64,000 nucleotides of DNA, taken from NCBI RefSeq assembly GCF_047948215.1, contig NC_134456.1, forward strand, positions 76,746,515-76,810,514. Reading direction: 5' to 3'. Every line of letters starts with the position of its first letter. Position 1 is the stretch's first letter. The translations under genes were made by a program, and so were the position numbers. Positions 29,582 to 44,500 of the stretch are shown piece after piece. A model generated the notes under the pieces. That model was not told the DNA's origin and searched no databases. It saw only the letters and a list, made by a program, of their open reading frames with translations. The stretch is from Lycorma delicatula (Eukaryota; Arthropoda; Insecta; Hemiptera; Fulgoridae).

Positions 29582-32500
29582 AATTTATATATATATATAT
29601 ATAATGTATATGTATTTATATGTATAATATATATATAATGTAAATTTGAGATGGTATTTAACAAAATTAAAATCTAATAACATTAAAAAATGTATTACTA
29701 TAGTAGCTGTTTAACCTAACATAGTTTTTTAAGGGCACGTCTCTTGAGTTCTGTACTGACAATTATTGTATAGCCCAAACCTTCTAACAACATTAGTAAA
29801 TACAGCTTCAATATGAAAAATGTATGGTAGTAAACTGAATTTCATTTTAATGTTTATCATGCTGGGTATAACAGATATTCGTGTGAATCCTATAAGTCAT
29901 TTGTTACTGAAATGGTCAACTGACTGCACATTTGCATTTATGGTTAACCTTTCTAGGTTGTTCTACAGTTCAATTGTGCATAGCCAGCTTAAATTTAAAG
30001 CAACTTATGTATGCACCTATAGTTTTTAATAAGTTGTAGTGAAATATGGCTCTAAAAGAATCTATAGCATTTTTCATACACTTATCAACTTTTCTATAGC
30101 AAGTCTTTTTTCCTTGTTTAATTCAATTATTTATTTTAAAAGTTGCTTAAAATTAAGTATAACAATAAAACTGAAAAAATGATAAAACAATAAAATTTGT
30201 AATTATTTAGGAACAAATTCACCTAATTACTTTATAAATTTATTATTTCATTACTGTAGTAGTTTAAATTTAATTTTTTATAAAAGTAAATAATGCACAC
30301 CTTGCACACTTGAAGTATATGTTATATTATAGAAAAATAATTACAAGAATTTAATTTTTAAAACATTTCAGTCATTCATTAAAAAGATTGATATTTCTGC
30401 TATCAACAATTACTTATTTTTAATAGTTTAGATTTTTATTTTTATTTTCTGTGGTTCACCAATCACTGAAGGACAAAAAAGAGAGGGGGGGGGGGTTAAA
30501 AAAATCAAATGTGTGTAAAATGATTGGATATTGATGTAGAAGAACCCCTACAGAATGATTTAAATGAAGTAATTTTAATTTTTAACAACAAAAAATACCA
30601 AGTATTGTAAACAGTTTTTAAATTCTTGAGATTGTTTAAAAAAATGCTTATAAAAAAAAAATTAATAATGGAACATCACAACTAAAAAAATATTATAATC
30701 CCAGATTTAAATTCCAACATAAAACGAACCATTAAATAGTAGAATAGCAAAATTTATTTACATGTATATTCATTTATTTAAAATGTTAGCTAATTCTTTT
30801 TTTTTTTAAACAACTGATACTCCAACTTAACTTGCAAATCAATTTTGGTATGATTTATATAAAATCATTTTTTTTTCTTTTAAAAGTGTGTTTCTTATTT
30901 AAATTTAATTTATAAAAAAAAAAAAATATAATTTAACAATGTGTAACGATAAAAGATATTTAATTAAAAAGATACCTCATATTTATAATTTAAGTATTAT
31001 TTATACATTTCTTACTTATATATTCAAAGGAATAATGTTAAATATTTCTAATAATTTAGTAATTTTTTTTTATAATTATTATATATTTATAAATATAGTA
31101 TAAAAAAATAAAAATAACTTGTAAAGGTGATCAGTTCTGATTTCTGGCATTTAATTTCTGGCCCAGGAACTGTCTATATATCTTCTTAATTTTGGTGTTT
31201 GCTCGCATGGTTAGGGAGAGATATTGCATTAATAATATTAATTTTAAAATATAAAAACGATTTTAGTTTTTAATGTTATAATTGAAATCAATATTCAATA
31301 TGGTCTGAGGACCAAAATATCAATGATCCAATGGCAAGCAAAAATTCAAGTTGAAGACAGTCTAAAGGTCAAAAAATGTTATTACATTGGCTTTCCATTC
31401 TGCCTATATGGTTAATTTAATGGAACCAACAGATAAATATAAGTATAAATAACATAAACAAAGTACCAATTTTATTTTTATTGAATGATTTACAAAATAT
31501 TGCAATTGAATGGAACTCAACAACTGAGAGTTCACCTTTTGATTTTTAAATCACACACAATCTGTTTTTTTATGATTTACACTTGTGATTTTATAGCAGT
31601 AAAAATAATCCAGTATTAAAAACACCCTTTTGTAATTCATAATCATTATTTCTGTATCTGCTGATGTTGTTACCACTTTTTGATAAATAAAAATACTGTT
31701 TGCAATATTACATAAATATATTTTGTTAAAATTTTATTAGCAATAACAATTCTTTTCATTTAATATCATCCAAATTAATTAAACTTACCAAAGCAGTAAA
31801 ATACTTCAGTGAAAATTACTTTATTTGTAAACTAACCTGTATACAGTATTTTCAGAAACCACTGAAAATAATTAAACACTCAACGTTAAGGATATAAAAA
31901 ACTAAGAGCACATTACATCTCTAATTGGTGATGTTTTGTTCAGCTACTTTATTTTGTTGTTCAACAATTAGTATTGGTATGTACAGCTAATGCTAATAGG
32001 ATTTGATATTATTGGTGGTTGTTCTTGAAACCTACATGTGTGAAGTTCTTGCAATTTCATTTATATGAGGAAAATGATGAAATTTATAAAAGAAAATAAT
32101 AATTTTAAAGAATAATATTAAAAAGTTATAAGTAACACACAACCAATGGTAATAAGAAATGACATTCAGGAAGAATGACAAACTGTACTGAAATTAACTT
32201 AATGGAAAATCACAAAAAAATACTTTACACAGAACGAATAATTCTTACCCAGTAACTGGTAAACCCTCTTTAGTTTCCTGTGGTGAATCTGAATCGCTTT
32301 TATTTTCTGGCTGGTTTACAGGTAAATTATGTTTAATGTTGATAAACTTATGCACAACATATTCGATCAAGTCAGACCAATCCTAAAATCACACAAACAT
32401 AACAAATTTAATCAATAATATTAGTACATAATTATTTACAGTACAACCATATTTATCCAAAGTAATGGCAGAGCACAATTTTTGATTGTCAAAATTTAAT

Positions 32501-35500
32501 ATTATCTGCATCATTCTTCAGAGAGAAAAAAGAAAATAATGAATATTCAGACTCCTGATAATAAAAAAGGCCACTCTAAAAACTAAGCACATGTTTAAAA
32601 AGAAATTAAAGTTCACAATATAAAAAAACTTAACTAAGATTTAAAGTTAAAAAACTTTATATAGTAACTACTACATATACATCATATTAGGGTCATTCAA
32701 ATATAAACTGGAATTTTGCTGCACAAAGGAAGAACAGTACATGTGGTAGGGCACCGTGGGTACTCAGCTGGTTATGTGTGGAGGGGAGCAACCAGCCAGC
32801 CTGATCGTAGATTACATTCCCATGTCAGTAGCAGAATGTCTGAGCAGGAGATACCATCATCCGTTGCACAATGAATTATAATCTTATTTCTCGTTATGAA
32901 GTTATCAATTCCTCTGAAATTTTAACTCGACTCCAAGCACAATTCAAAGAAGTTATTCTTGTCAAAAACTGCCAAGTTACCCTGGCAAGTGTTTGATCGG
33001 GCCAAAAAATTTTGAAGTGGCTGTGTTGCAGTGCAGAATGAAAGTCATGTATGTCATCTACAGACCAGCGTCAACGATAACAACATTCAGGCCATTAGTG
33101 ATCTTGTGGATGTGGAATGTGACCGCCGCATAATTGTCACTGAAATTCATCAGAGATGGGCAAAAGTGTTTGGAATGTGCATACAATACTGTCAGATACA
33201 CTTTTTTTTTTTAGCCTTTGGAAAATAGCCTTTTGGAAAATAGGAGTTGTTAGACGTTTGATATTAAAAGCAATAACAATACAGACAACAATAAATAAAG
33301 GCTTTTAAGCATACAGTTTAAAGTAATTTACAAATTTAGTAAAATAGTCATATAAAACATTTCCTTTGCAAATAATAATAAAATATAAAATCATCAAGCA
33401 TATAAACCATATTTCATATTTATGAAATATTACTAACAATAAAAAAATAGCATCAAAAATAAATTTTCAAAGTAACCACCACATATGAGTAGATTAGTAA
33501 CCACCACTAATCACTAATCCAAAATAATTATCTGAACCAACCCAAGGCAACAGGAATTTAAATGAAAAATACTATTAACAATAAAAATTAAACCTTCATA
33601 AACAACATATTTCTCAACTTTTGATTTCAACAGCATTATCAGTAGATAAATATAATAAAAAAAATTAAGCACACATTTTTCTTGCACTAATTGCCAAATT
33701 TAAAACTATTTTTATAGTGAAGTATGTCTTAAGATGCTATTCAAAATGGAGAAATATCAGATATGGTATACGGATTTTATAAAATCTGTTGATGAACAAT
33801 CGCAACAAACAATTACAGGTAGAAAAGTTTTTAAAATGATTGTGTGTGTTGAGGAAGCACAGACATATAGTTTTAGTACTAATACAAAACTTGTATCATT
33901 GCAAATGATCTCTCCAAGATTTTTGTATTACTAGTTTCCTTGTAGAAAATAACTGCTTAAAATACATTATAATAATAAATTACTCAAAGTATTAAACTTA
34001 CATCACAAATCTCAAAATCAGACTCCCATATTTTGAAAAACGTTTTTAATATAGATGGTTGAAATAAAGTTTCAGCTTGATTTATATCTCCAGCAACATG
34101 ATGCATCATTGTAAATATGCAATTGTTTACAAATTCTCCATTCTCTTCAAAACATTCAAGTAAAAGTCCATACTGCTTCATAATTTCATTACTTGCGAAC
34201 CTGAGCACAGAAAAATCAAATTTACATTTTGAATCTAAAATAATAATTCAAAAAAATGACAATGAATAAAATATTTGAAGTTTTTTTTATACTATGTACA
34301 ATATATTAGTTTAATAATATAATTTTACATATGATCAATTTATAGATGAAATATGACTAAAAAGGTTTTATGACAGAAATTTTGATGCTGATTTTGTTCA
34401 CTAATAGACTGAATTATTTTAACAATAGCTTTACACAAGTAATGACTGGCTTGACTACTATAATGTCACTATCAGCTGCTATATAAAGCATAGGCAGTAC
34501 TAAGCAGAAAACCAAAATTTGCAATGCAATGCCAGTTCCTCTCTCCTTGGAAGCTAATTATGACATCTTGTGAAAGTATATCAACTAGGAACAAAAATAT
34601 TCCTACAATTACTATTACGTTCTGACAAACATTACATCTATGTGGCATCCATCAGCTTATTAAGGTTCAACGTTTATAAAACTCTTGAGTTCTAGGAAAA
34701 ACACCTGGAATGTCTCAAGAAGTAACAACTCAAATATAAACACTCAAATTGATTGAACTAGTTTACATAAATTACCTGACTTAAGTTCTAAGTTAGAACT
34801 TAGAAGCTAATAATAACCATAGCAGTTACGAAACCTAAAAACCAATATCATGCTATGAAATAAAGCTAAGCTAAGTAAATATTATACTTCTATAACAACT
34901 GAGATCATTTCATAAAATCATATTTTTCAAAGTATCTTAAATCTTAACATTTTTACAAATTAAGAAAGTGGTACCAAATGTTATAATAAATTACATTTTT
35001 CTATTTTTTGTTCAGGTACACCTTAAAAACATGACTGACAGTTGCCTAAAAATAAATTCTCATAAATAATATTGTATAATACCAGAATTCACACACTGTG
35101 TCACGTAAACTACCTTTTGTATTCGCATAAACAAAGTTATCTTAATAATAATAACGTACTGCAATGTTAATAGTACTACTTAAAATAAACACTTCATTTT
35201 TACTTACTGACTTATATGATCAGACATAGCTGTTTTATGAAATGTTGGTGGAACTATGCAAGATGTTTTGCTTGAATTTTCAAGAAAAATTAAAAGCATA
35301 TGATTTGTTACAATAATATCCTGTAGATACTGTTTACTTTGTATAGTTGGATCAAACTGACGAAGCAGAAGTACAAATAAACATTTTAAATCTTCTGTAG
35401 AGCAAATTTTATCTGAAAATATATAATATATATATTAAATTAACTTTGGACACAAAAATTATACCATAAAATTCACGTCAATTTTTCATTACAATTACAA

Positions 35501-38500
35501 ACATGATTTCATTCTTTAATTATACAAAATAATGTAAAATTATGTGTCATTATATTGTAGAAGATGTACAAATAAAATAATAATTTTTATTTTGCTGATC
35601 ATTTTTTATTAGACTGGAGTTCTAAGGTATAGACAATTACGTTTAATTTCATTAAAATCATCTTTTGAGAATACCAGCAAAATTCAGTCGTACTTTCACT
35701 GGATAGGTGCATTTTGATTATAGAACATATTTTCAGAATCTGTGATTGGAAAGGCATGATAGTTCTTCAGGCTATTGAATATCTTTACCTTTAAAAATAG
35801 CTTTAAATATATAAAAAAAAAAATTAATGACTCGCTTTCAAAATACAATAGTTCTTCAAGAAGATTGCTTTTAAAGATAATTATGTAGCTTCTTCAGCAG
35901 AGTTACAGGTGGCAATGTTATTAATGATGATTAATCTAATAAATTGATTAATGTTATTACAATGTTATTCTAATTAATTGATTAATGTTATTAATCTAAT
36001 AAATTTTTTTTAACAAATTTAGTGTTTTAGTGTATTTCATATGGTTCAAGTGTTATGAAGTCTTGGTTTTTATGTATTTAATAACTGATATCTTTGCATA
36101 TAAGATTCTGTTTCTAAGAGATAATTTGCAAAAGTTGATTTCTCTGTTGTTTGAAATGTAAAACGTATAAAAATACCGTAACTGCACACTATCTATAAAA
36201 GATTTATAGATAAAAAAACCCAGTTAACAACTACATCGAAGAATTCAATTAAATAAAACAACTGGGACAAGTTACTGACAACCTATCCCTACTTGCAAAA
36301 TACAAAACCAAATCAAAACACATCTGTGATGGAAAATACATAACATTAACATAACCAACAATTACATAAAAATTGAAAAATTTCTTCATAAAATCAGGAA
36401 ATTCACACATAAATTTTTTTTATATGTATTGAGTACATTTAACTACTTTATTAGCTTTGTCTTACTAAATCACATGTTAACAAGTTTTTGAAATTATTAT
36501 TATTATTTTGGATTTAGTTATGACAAAGCTAAGAAAGGTAGATAAATGTACTAAATATAAAAATTATGACAATCTTACCAACAAATATATACATTTTAAT
36601 AATTTTAAATACATCAATATAAAGCACAACATGCAACTTACATGCTTAGTACATAAAAATAAACGTACCAAATTTAACCATATGAAATTTATCAACACAC
36701 CAAATTCAACAAAAACAATACATTTTAAATGAGCCACCTCAATATAAATCAGATAAATTATGGAACTATACACTGTTGGGGGCTTTATAAATATTTAAAA
36801 ATGGGCAACATTAACGTCAAATAAACATAAAGCTAAGTTAATAGCAATGAAAAGCTCTTCTGGAGGAACAATTTCCATATGATTTGAAAGTGAATAATTA
36901 ATAATTATTAATATTTAAAAAAGTGTTATAACATTTTATCCTAATCAACAAATTTATAAATGATTTCTATGAATCCCTGCATTCAAATAAACCTTTTTAT
37001 AAGTAGATGACAATATGATATTGGTTACAAACCAAAGTATTGAAAATTTATGCACTGAGCTTGTTGAGAATACGAAATCACTCAAAGATTTTTATCTAAC
37101 AAATTAATAATAGGAAGGCAAAACTTGTACAATGAGCTTTTATTGGAGAGATGAAAAGCATTTTAAGTAGGAAAAGATGTAAAGTATGAGATATTGGAAA
37201 AGTAAAGTTCTTTGGTATCACTACAGTAGCAAATTAAGCTTGGAACCAAATGTATTTAGTTATAAAATAGGTTCCACCTATTTAGAAAGCTGATGCTCAG
37301 TTTAGTTGGGATTTTATTAATAATGGTCTACTATAGCTAATTTCATTACCTGGTCATTTAGAGTTATTTATTGAGGTATTTCCATGCCACTGTAGTAGGG
37401 TGTGATACTACTGCTGTGCTATGGCCATATCAGATGCAGTCCATGTTATGACATTTGACAGCAGTTGGGCAGAATGTTGGATATTTTTTGTTTAGTAGGA
37501 GTACTTACAGAACAATTAAGTTTATTGTAGAGTTTAGTTTGAGTTTTTTATGATTCTTTAATTATATAGAAATAAGATCATCATTCTTTCCATTTACCCA
37601 TTTGTTCCTAGATTAGCCAGTAAATCATGACCTCCATTTAACTCTGTTATTCTACTAATATTGTTCAAAACCTTTTCTACCATTGTTCTTTTTTTTCAGG
37701 CTCTTTTATCTTTACAGAAGCTAACTATTTTTTTCTTGATTTTCCTCTAGTTCTTCTTCCATTTATATTTAAATGTTTTTTTGACGTTTCTCAAATTGGC
37801 ATTTTCTATAAGTTGCCAAATCATCCAACAATTGCCCAGTTCATTTCTTTCTTGTAGTGTTTGACACTACAAGAAACCTAAATTTTTTTCTTACTGCAGT
37901 ATTTCTTACTTTATCCCTTCTTCTCTTTCCTAACGTGCTTCTTAAATATTTCATCTGTATTTTCTTTCCTTCTCTTCTAGATCATTCACAGCTCTGAACC
38001 ATATTTAGAATAAGCACATAGTAACTTATGGAAATTGTCTGTTTACAAGGTCTCTTCAAAAAGTATCCAACTATAGAATTAATTTTTTTGTAAACTGTGA
38101 AAAAAAAAATAGCTTATTTAGTAACTTCAAACTTAGTTTCCTTTAAAGTAGATCTCATTTGATTCCACACATTTAACCGTTGTCTTCCATTACTGAAAAT
38201 ATTTTTCACAGTCCTGTTTTGGAATGGTTACCAACTATGCTGTTGAGTTTGTTATTATGCCTCTTCACTATTAAACTGTAACTTCAAATGGAGTAACTTT
38301 TTTAGCTTTGGGAACAACCAGAAACCACAAGGAATCTGGTTAACTGAGGAATTCCATGCTTGACAAAAAAAATTCCTGATTAGATGTGACATATGGGTGG
38401 ATGAATTATCACAATGAAATTGCCACTTGCATGATTTCAACAGTTCTGATATGTTGCCCAGAATCTAAAGATAGTACTGTTTGTAAACAGTTTGGCTATC

Positions 38501-41500
38501 TGGTGTCTATTCATGATGCACAACTCCTTAGTAATAATAAAAAAAACAATAATAATAAAAAGAATAAAAGGTAAGTTTTGCTTCCTACTTATCTTGCTTT
38601 CTCTGGCCTTGGGAAAGGTGGTAAGTTCCATTGTGATGGCTGAGCTTTGGTTTTCGGATCGTACCAACCCAAGATTCATCAATTATTACAGTTTTAAGGA
38701 AGATAGAATTTTTATTAGAATACTCCAGCACCTCTTTTATACATCAAAATGAATCTTTGTTCAAGATAAAAAAACTTTGGTACAAATTTCATGGTCACTC
38801 ACATGTCGAAGTCATCTGTTTAAATTGTATGTATAAAATTAGAATGAATCTCAATGTCATTTGCAATTTCTTGAACAAGCAGCAGATAATTCTTCATTAT
38901 CAAACTTACATCTGCAGTCTACTAAGTTTTATCACTCTCATTCCAACACTTTTTGAGAAAAAAAAAATACGGTTAAATATTTCTTGAATAGACCTCATAA
39001 ATTACACTGGAACTTCCTTATCCCAAAATAGACTTCTAACAATGGTAAAATCTTACTGCATCTGCGCTCTATTCTGACCACTCTTGTCATTACCAGTGCT
39101 TTATACTTTTCTTCTTACTTCTTTGCAAATCCTAATCTCTCACTCTCTACTTACATGATTATTTCTCCTTACATCATTCTTTTTTTCCAAAATAACAATG
39201 TCATTACTGAATAACTATACTATACTCTTTTTTCTTGGCTTTCTACTTTCTTCATTCACCTTACTATGGATCTTATTATCTTAATATGGACCTTATTATG
39301 AAACACTAAAGAAACGAATGCATTCTTTTTGAATTCATTTCTATCAAAAAATTTTCAATTTCTTTTTAATCAGTTTTCTAATTTCTGGGAACACCCACTT
39401 CTATATTTTCCTTCTAGGGAGGCCTTCTTAATGTCTATAAAGGTTAAACGTTGGTCTTTCCCCATAATCCTAACTCTTTTCAAACATCTGTTGCGTGGCA
39501 AACATCAAATCAACTGTCGATATTCAATATAAATATTAATTATTAAGACGTAATTAAAATTAATACTGATTGAACCAAAATTTAAACATCAATAACTTAA
39601 TTTGACATACTCTGAAGTTCTATAAGATGATTTTCATCTTCTTGACTAAGATGAGACAATTTTTTGTATATTTCAACTGCTTGAATAACTTCCCTTATTG
39701 CGGTTACCACCTGAAAATCATAATACAATTTAACTTAATCATAACACAATTTGTTAAGTTTATTTTGGTAAACACACGGTTTATCAAACTCACTACACCA
39801 TCTTTTCACATAAGCCTAAAAATACTGCAGTGTTACAACTCTTCCCATAACTTAATATTTGTTACCCTTAACTAAAATATTTATTTTGGAAAAAAAAACA
39901 GAATTAATAATATACATATCTTTAATTCTAAGCTTACAACTTCTTCGTGGAATTAAATATCAATTTTACACATAAAAATAATACAATGTAATATTGTTAT
40001 ACTGAAATAATTAAAGAAAAGATAGATAGTTCAGATTACTGAATAATTTGAACTGGTGAATAATGTAACTTATATAACTTAGAGGTTATATATATAAAAG
40101 AACAGTGTGTCAAATTAAAAAAAAAATTAAAGCTTTCAGATTAATAATTCCTTAAATTATATTTTGATCGTATATTAATACTGAATAATCAAATTTAATT
40201 CAGAATACAAAATGTGTAGTCTTGCTTTAAACAAACACAATTTAAACTAACTTTCAACATTTCTCATCAGACACATACAACAAATTATTTTTTCCTTTTT
40301 TATAATTTTTTTTTTTAAACTCCCAAAGACGACCAGCCCAAACTAAAAAGCTTAACACAGTCGCCTCAGAGTTACGTGGCAGTGCAGTCTGCCCTCTCTA
40401 GCTCGTCCGAACTCGGACATCCCATCTGGGTCTCCTGTGCCTCCTCGAAAACATACTAATCACCTCTTCCAGTGATCAGAATGTTTCTCCGCAGGACAGC
40501 TACCCTTCCCGTCCCTATTATACCTGATCCAGACACGCATTTTGCTTGCCCTTCACAGTTACACGTCCCCCCATGCACACCTCAAGGGTCCCCCATGCCA
40601 TCATCGGGGAGCTCTGACCCACCCACTCTTGCGTGTGAGGAGGCCCGAACACCCTAGGCATAGAGGCTGCCTTTTTTATAATTAGGGACATAAAAAATAT
40701 ACCATGAATTAACAGCAAAAAAATTACAATAGTTATAATACTGATTCATACGTTTATATTTTACAGAATATTAGTTAAACATCCTTGACACTTACCAAGT
40801 GCATTCTTCGTAAACATGGTGTAAAGTCATTGTGTACTTTCATTCTATTCAGTTCAAGCCGTTCACAAAGGTTGACTCCTTCAAATGTCAGATATGCAAC
40901 AGTATCAAATGATAAAACCGGACTGTAAAAAAACATTAGCACAAAAAACAAATTATTAATTATAAAACAAGACACAGTATTTTGCAATTAACTAGTACAC
41001 ATTTTTGTAAACATATAAAGTAGAAAACATTACATAACCTACAGTGTACCATTGTTGAGATTTTTTCAACTTTCTCTTATGTCTTTCCCTTACTAAATTT
41101 GGCTAAATCATTCCAGCAAACCTCTAAATTTCATCTCTCATATGGTTTTCTAGTAACTTCTTTATCTTCTTCCATCATACAAAACCCATACTGTCATCAT
41201 TCTGGTCAACCAGTTTACTGATGGGAAATATACAATAACTGAACAAAACCAATTTCATTTCAGTATTTTAGTTTCAGTTGTTATATCTTAGACCTTTTTT
41301 TCATCACAGTTTACTGTTATTATCTTGTCCATTTTGTTATCCCCAATATACTTCTATCAATGGATCTTTGAAATAATCATAATTTGTTTGTTCGTCGTCT
41401 GTCAGATAATGACCAAGGTTGTGTTCCATAAATCAGGTAAAATAACAAACATTCATAAGCTTTTCCTTCATCAGAAGTAGCAGATCTCTTTTCAATAACT

Positions 41501-44500
41501 TTTCTAAGCAGCTTTTTTTATCTCTATGCTAACTTCTGAGACTTCCTGGACCAGATATTGACATTCATTCATTATTTAAAAGATTACTGTTTAAATATAT
41601 ATTTTCTTTTCAGAAAAGAAATTACATTTGTCTTGGTTTTCATCTTTTTTGTGTTTATTTTGGTACTTCTTCTGCATTATTTTTTCATCCAAATCTGTCA
41701 ACATTACCTGCATCTTTAAATCATTTTCAGATATTAAAACAATATCAGCAGCTAATTCCAAGTTGTTACAATTTTTTCCTCCTAGGATCATAAGGTCATC
41801 ATCTGACTCCAAACATTCATTTATTTTAATTATTTAAAACATTTCATACTCGCTTTACTCAGTAATTAATTACTGAGTTTGCTACTAAGCATTGAGTAAT
41901 TACAAAGATATATTTAGTATGCTGATAATTTGTATAACAAACAACTACTTAGTATGCTGATGGGAATAAATAATATTACATCAAAATATGAACTTATTAT
42001 TCTGACATGAAAACAAATCTCTAAATAAAATAATAAAAAAACAAAATTAATAGTAATAGCCCAAAACTACATAATCAAAAAGTTTACTAATATTGTAATA
42101 CATTTTAAAAAGCATGTTATGTATGGTTATTTAAAGTTTGCAGAATCGATTAATTTGACAATTGGAAATCTGTTATAAAAATTAATTCCAGTGTACAGAG
42201 AACTTATCTCATATTTAACCAACTGATATTTAGGAGAAACCAAATTTGGTTTCCTAATATCATAAATCAGTTTAAAGCTATGTTTTACCAACATTTCAAT
42301 ATTATTATGTGATGCAACAATAGCTCTAAACTGGCCAAAGTAAATAACTTCGAGGATACAAACTTACTCATCTCAAATCTTTCTATTAATTTTTATTTTG
42401 CTTCTGTATGCAAGTTGAAAAGCAACAGGGACAGACTACAGATATACTTGCCTCTTTCCTTACTAATATTTTTGAATCAGTACTTGCCTTTTACATCTTC
42501 TATTTTTATCACTGCTACCTGATTCCTGTACAGACTCTGCCTAAGATTTCTCTTCCCATACCAACTTTTTCTTAAAATTTTTAACATTCTGTTCCCAATC
42601 AAATCATGTTGCTGTGTGTGTGGGGCATGTATTCTCTTTTAGTCTGTCTTCTAAGTTTGGTTTGGGGGTGTTCAGAGAGGAGTTCTTATAAAAACTCATT
42701 AAATAATAGCCAAAGGATAATTTAAAAAAATTAGAAATCTTAAAAAATAATTTGAAAAAAAATTCTCACCTTATGTGTTCTAGGTCGAGTTCAAGTTGTG
42801 CAGCAAATTTAAGAAAGTATGTGACCAACCAGAAAAAGTGAGATGTATCAATATGTGGTTGCAAATTGGTCAGTAACTGGGCTTGCAACTCTTGAACAAG
42901 ATGAGCATATCCCTTTAGAAGGAAATCAACAGTGAATTCCTTTAATAAATGTGATATATCTTCATCGCTTGGCGCGTGATGGAGAAGGGCTTTCATATTC
43001 ATTCTGCAATAGATAATAAAAATTAAATAAAGGATAGCCAAAGAACCAAAGTCTAGTAAATGTCTTCAACAATTAATTTCCATGAAATTTTTTAAAATTC
43101 GACATACAAATCCTACAAAATTATAAATTTTCCTCTATAGCATAAGAAGATAATAATTTTCATCACATCACATAAAACTTAAAAACTGGTTAATATTGTT
43201 TTTAAATGGCTGTTTTAAACTACACAGTTTCCTACATTGTAGCCAGTTAAAGAGTAAATCAAAAGTTAATTGATACTTAAATCGATTAATGATAATTAAG
43301 ATCATTAGCCTAACATAGTTTAAAGGGGCAGCAAAACACTGATTGTGCATGCAAAATATTCAGTGCATCATTCAGTTAGTTTATGATATAAAGTTTTTAA
43401 GTACTGATCTTTTCAGCTAGTTGTAGAAATCGCATAATAAATGTTTATAAGACCAGCTTGTTGGCGTATCTAACTTTACTTCTTTCATAACCTTTTAAAT
43501 TTAGTCAAAATACCTTTAACCACTGATCAACAAGAATTTTGTTACACAGATAATTTTGGCTTATTCTTAAGTTTTTTGACAGTGAATTGAAATATGACCT
43601 CAAAACCTGTACTAAGGGCTTCATTTTTTTAAATATTTGTCATGTGTACAAAATAAAAATTGTTAAAACAATTTACTTTCTTTATTACGACTAAACACTT
43701 GTAAAGATTTGTTGTGAGTTAATATTTATATTAATAATGAAATACGAATATCTGAAGATATTTAAAAATGACAGAATGGAATAATTTGGAGGAGTGACCA
43801 TTGTGATGTATGGTACTACATCATAGAATGACATCAACGCTTCTTACCATGACTCATTCCTTCTAGCCTTTATTAGGCTACTTTGTATCCATCTATAAAT
43901 AAAGAATTTAAACTAAAATTACAATGATGAATTTATTTTTTTGATTCTCTTCTATAAATATACAAAATACGTAAGTTTAAAAAGGCACTGATAATGCTTT
44001 ATAAAAACACAGTAGGTAGGTTGTTTTAAACCATATTCATTAGTACTGCTATAATATTTAAACCTAGTGAAACAAACTTTCATCTCATAGAAATAAATTT
44101 CATACAAACTAAACTTAAATTCAGGTACTTATTGTTAAGAGACTATAGTGCTTCTTGACTTTTAATCATTCATACTGTTACCAGAAAAAACCCTAATATT
44201 CTTAAAATAAGATACTAACATGTTTGTTCTACTCCGTTTTATCAGTTTCTTACGTCTCCACTCTTTTTTCTCATGTGGTAACATTTGCATAACTTTTCCA
44301 TTCAGATAACGGCTTTTCTGTATTAAATGACTTGGCTTCTGATGGATAGGCTTAACATTTCTGAAAATAAAACACCTTATTTATTTTTTAATTATTTTTT
44401 AAATACAATAAACATTATTTATTAACAACACAGTGCTGTGTAAGGTGGTATTATTGAGTTGCTCATTTTGAATCTCATAATATATTGCAATTAGGTAAGA

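Noticed and set aside
29417..29664. Open frames of 65-73 codons on both strands
   Set aside because: Low-complexity translation of the CA/TA microsatellite (repeated His-Thr or Cys-Val).
36500..36775. Coding gene or Penelope-type fragment
   Set aside because: Open frames on both strands but AT-biased (Asn, Lys, Ile) and without GIY-YIG or RT motifs.
40472..40718. Overlapping 61- and 66-codon open frames
   Set aside because: They lie inside the GC-rich retroposon; openness follows from composition, and there are no recognisable motifs.
42766..43041. Separate 91-codon minus-strand gene
   Set aside because: It is tim exon 5 plus intron read-through; splice sites and phases join it to exons 4 and 6.
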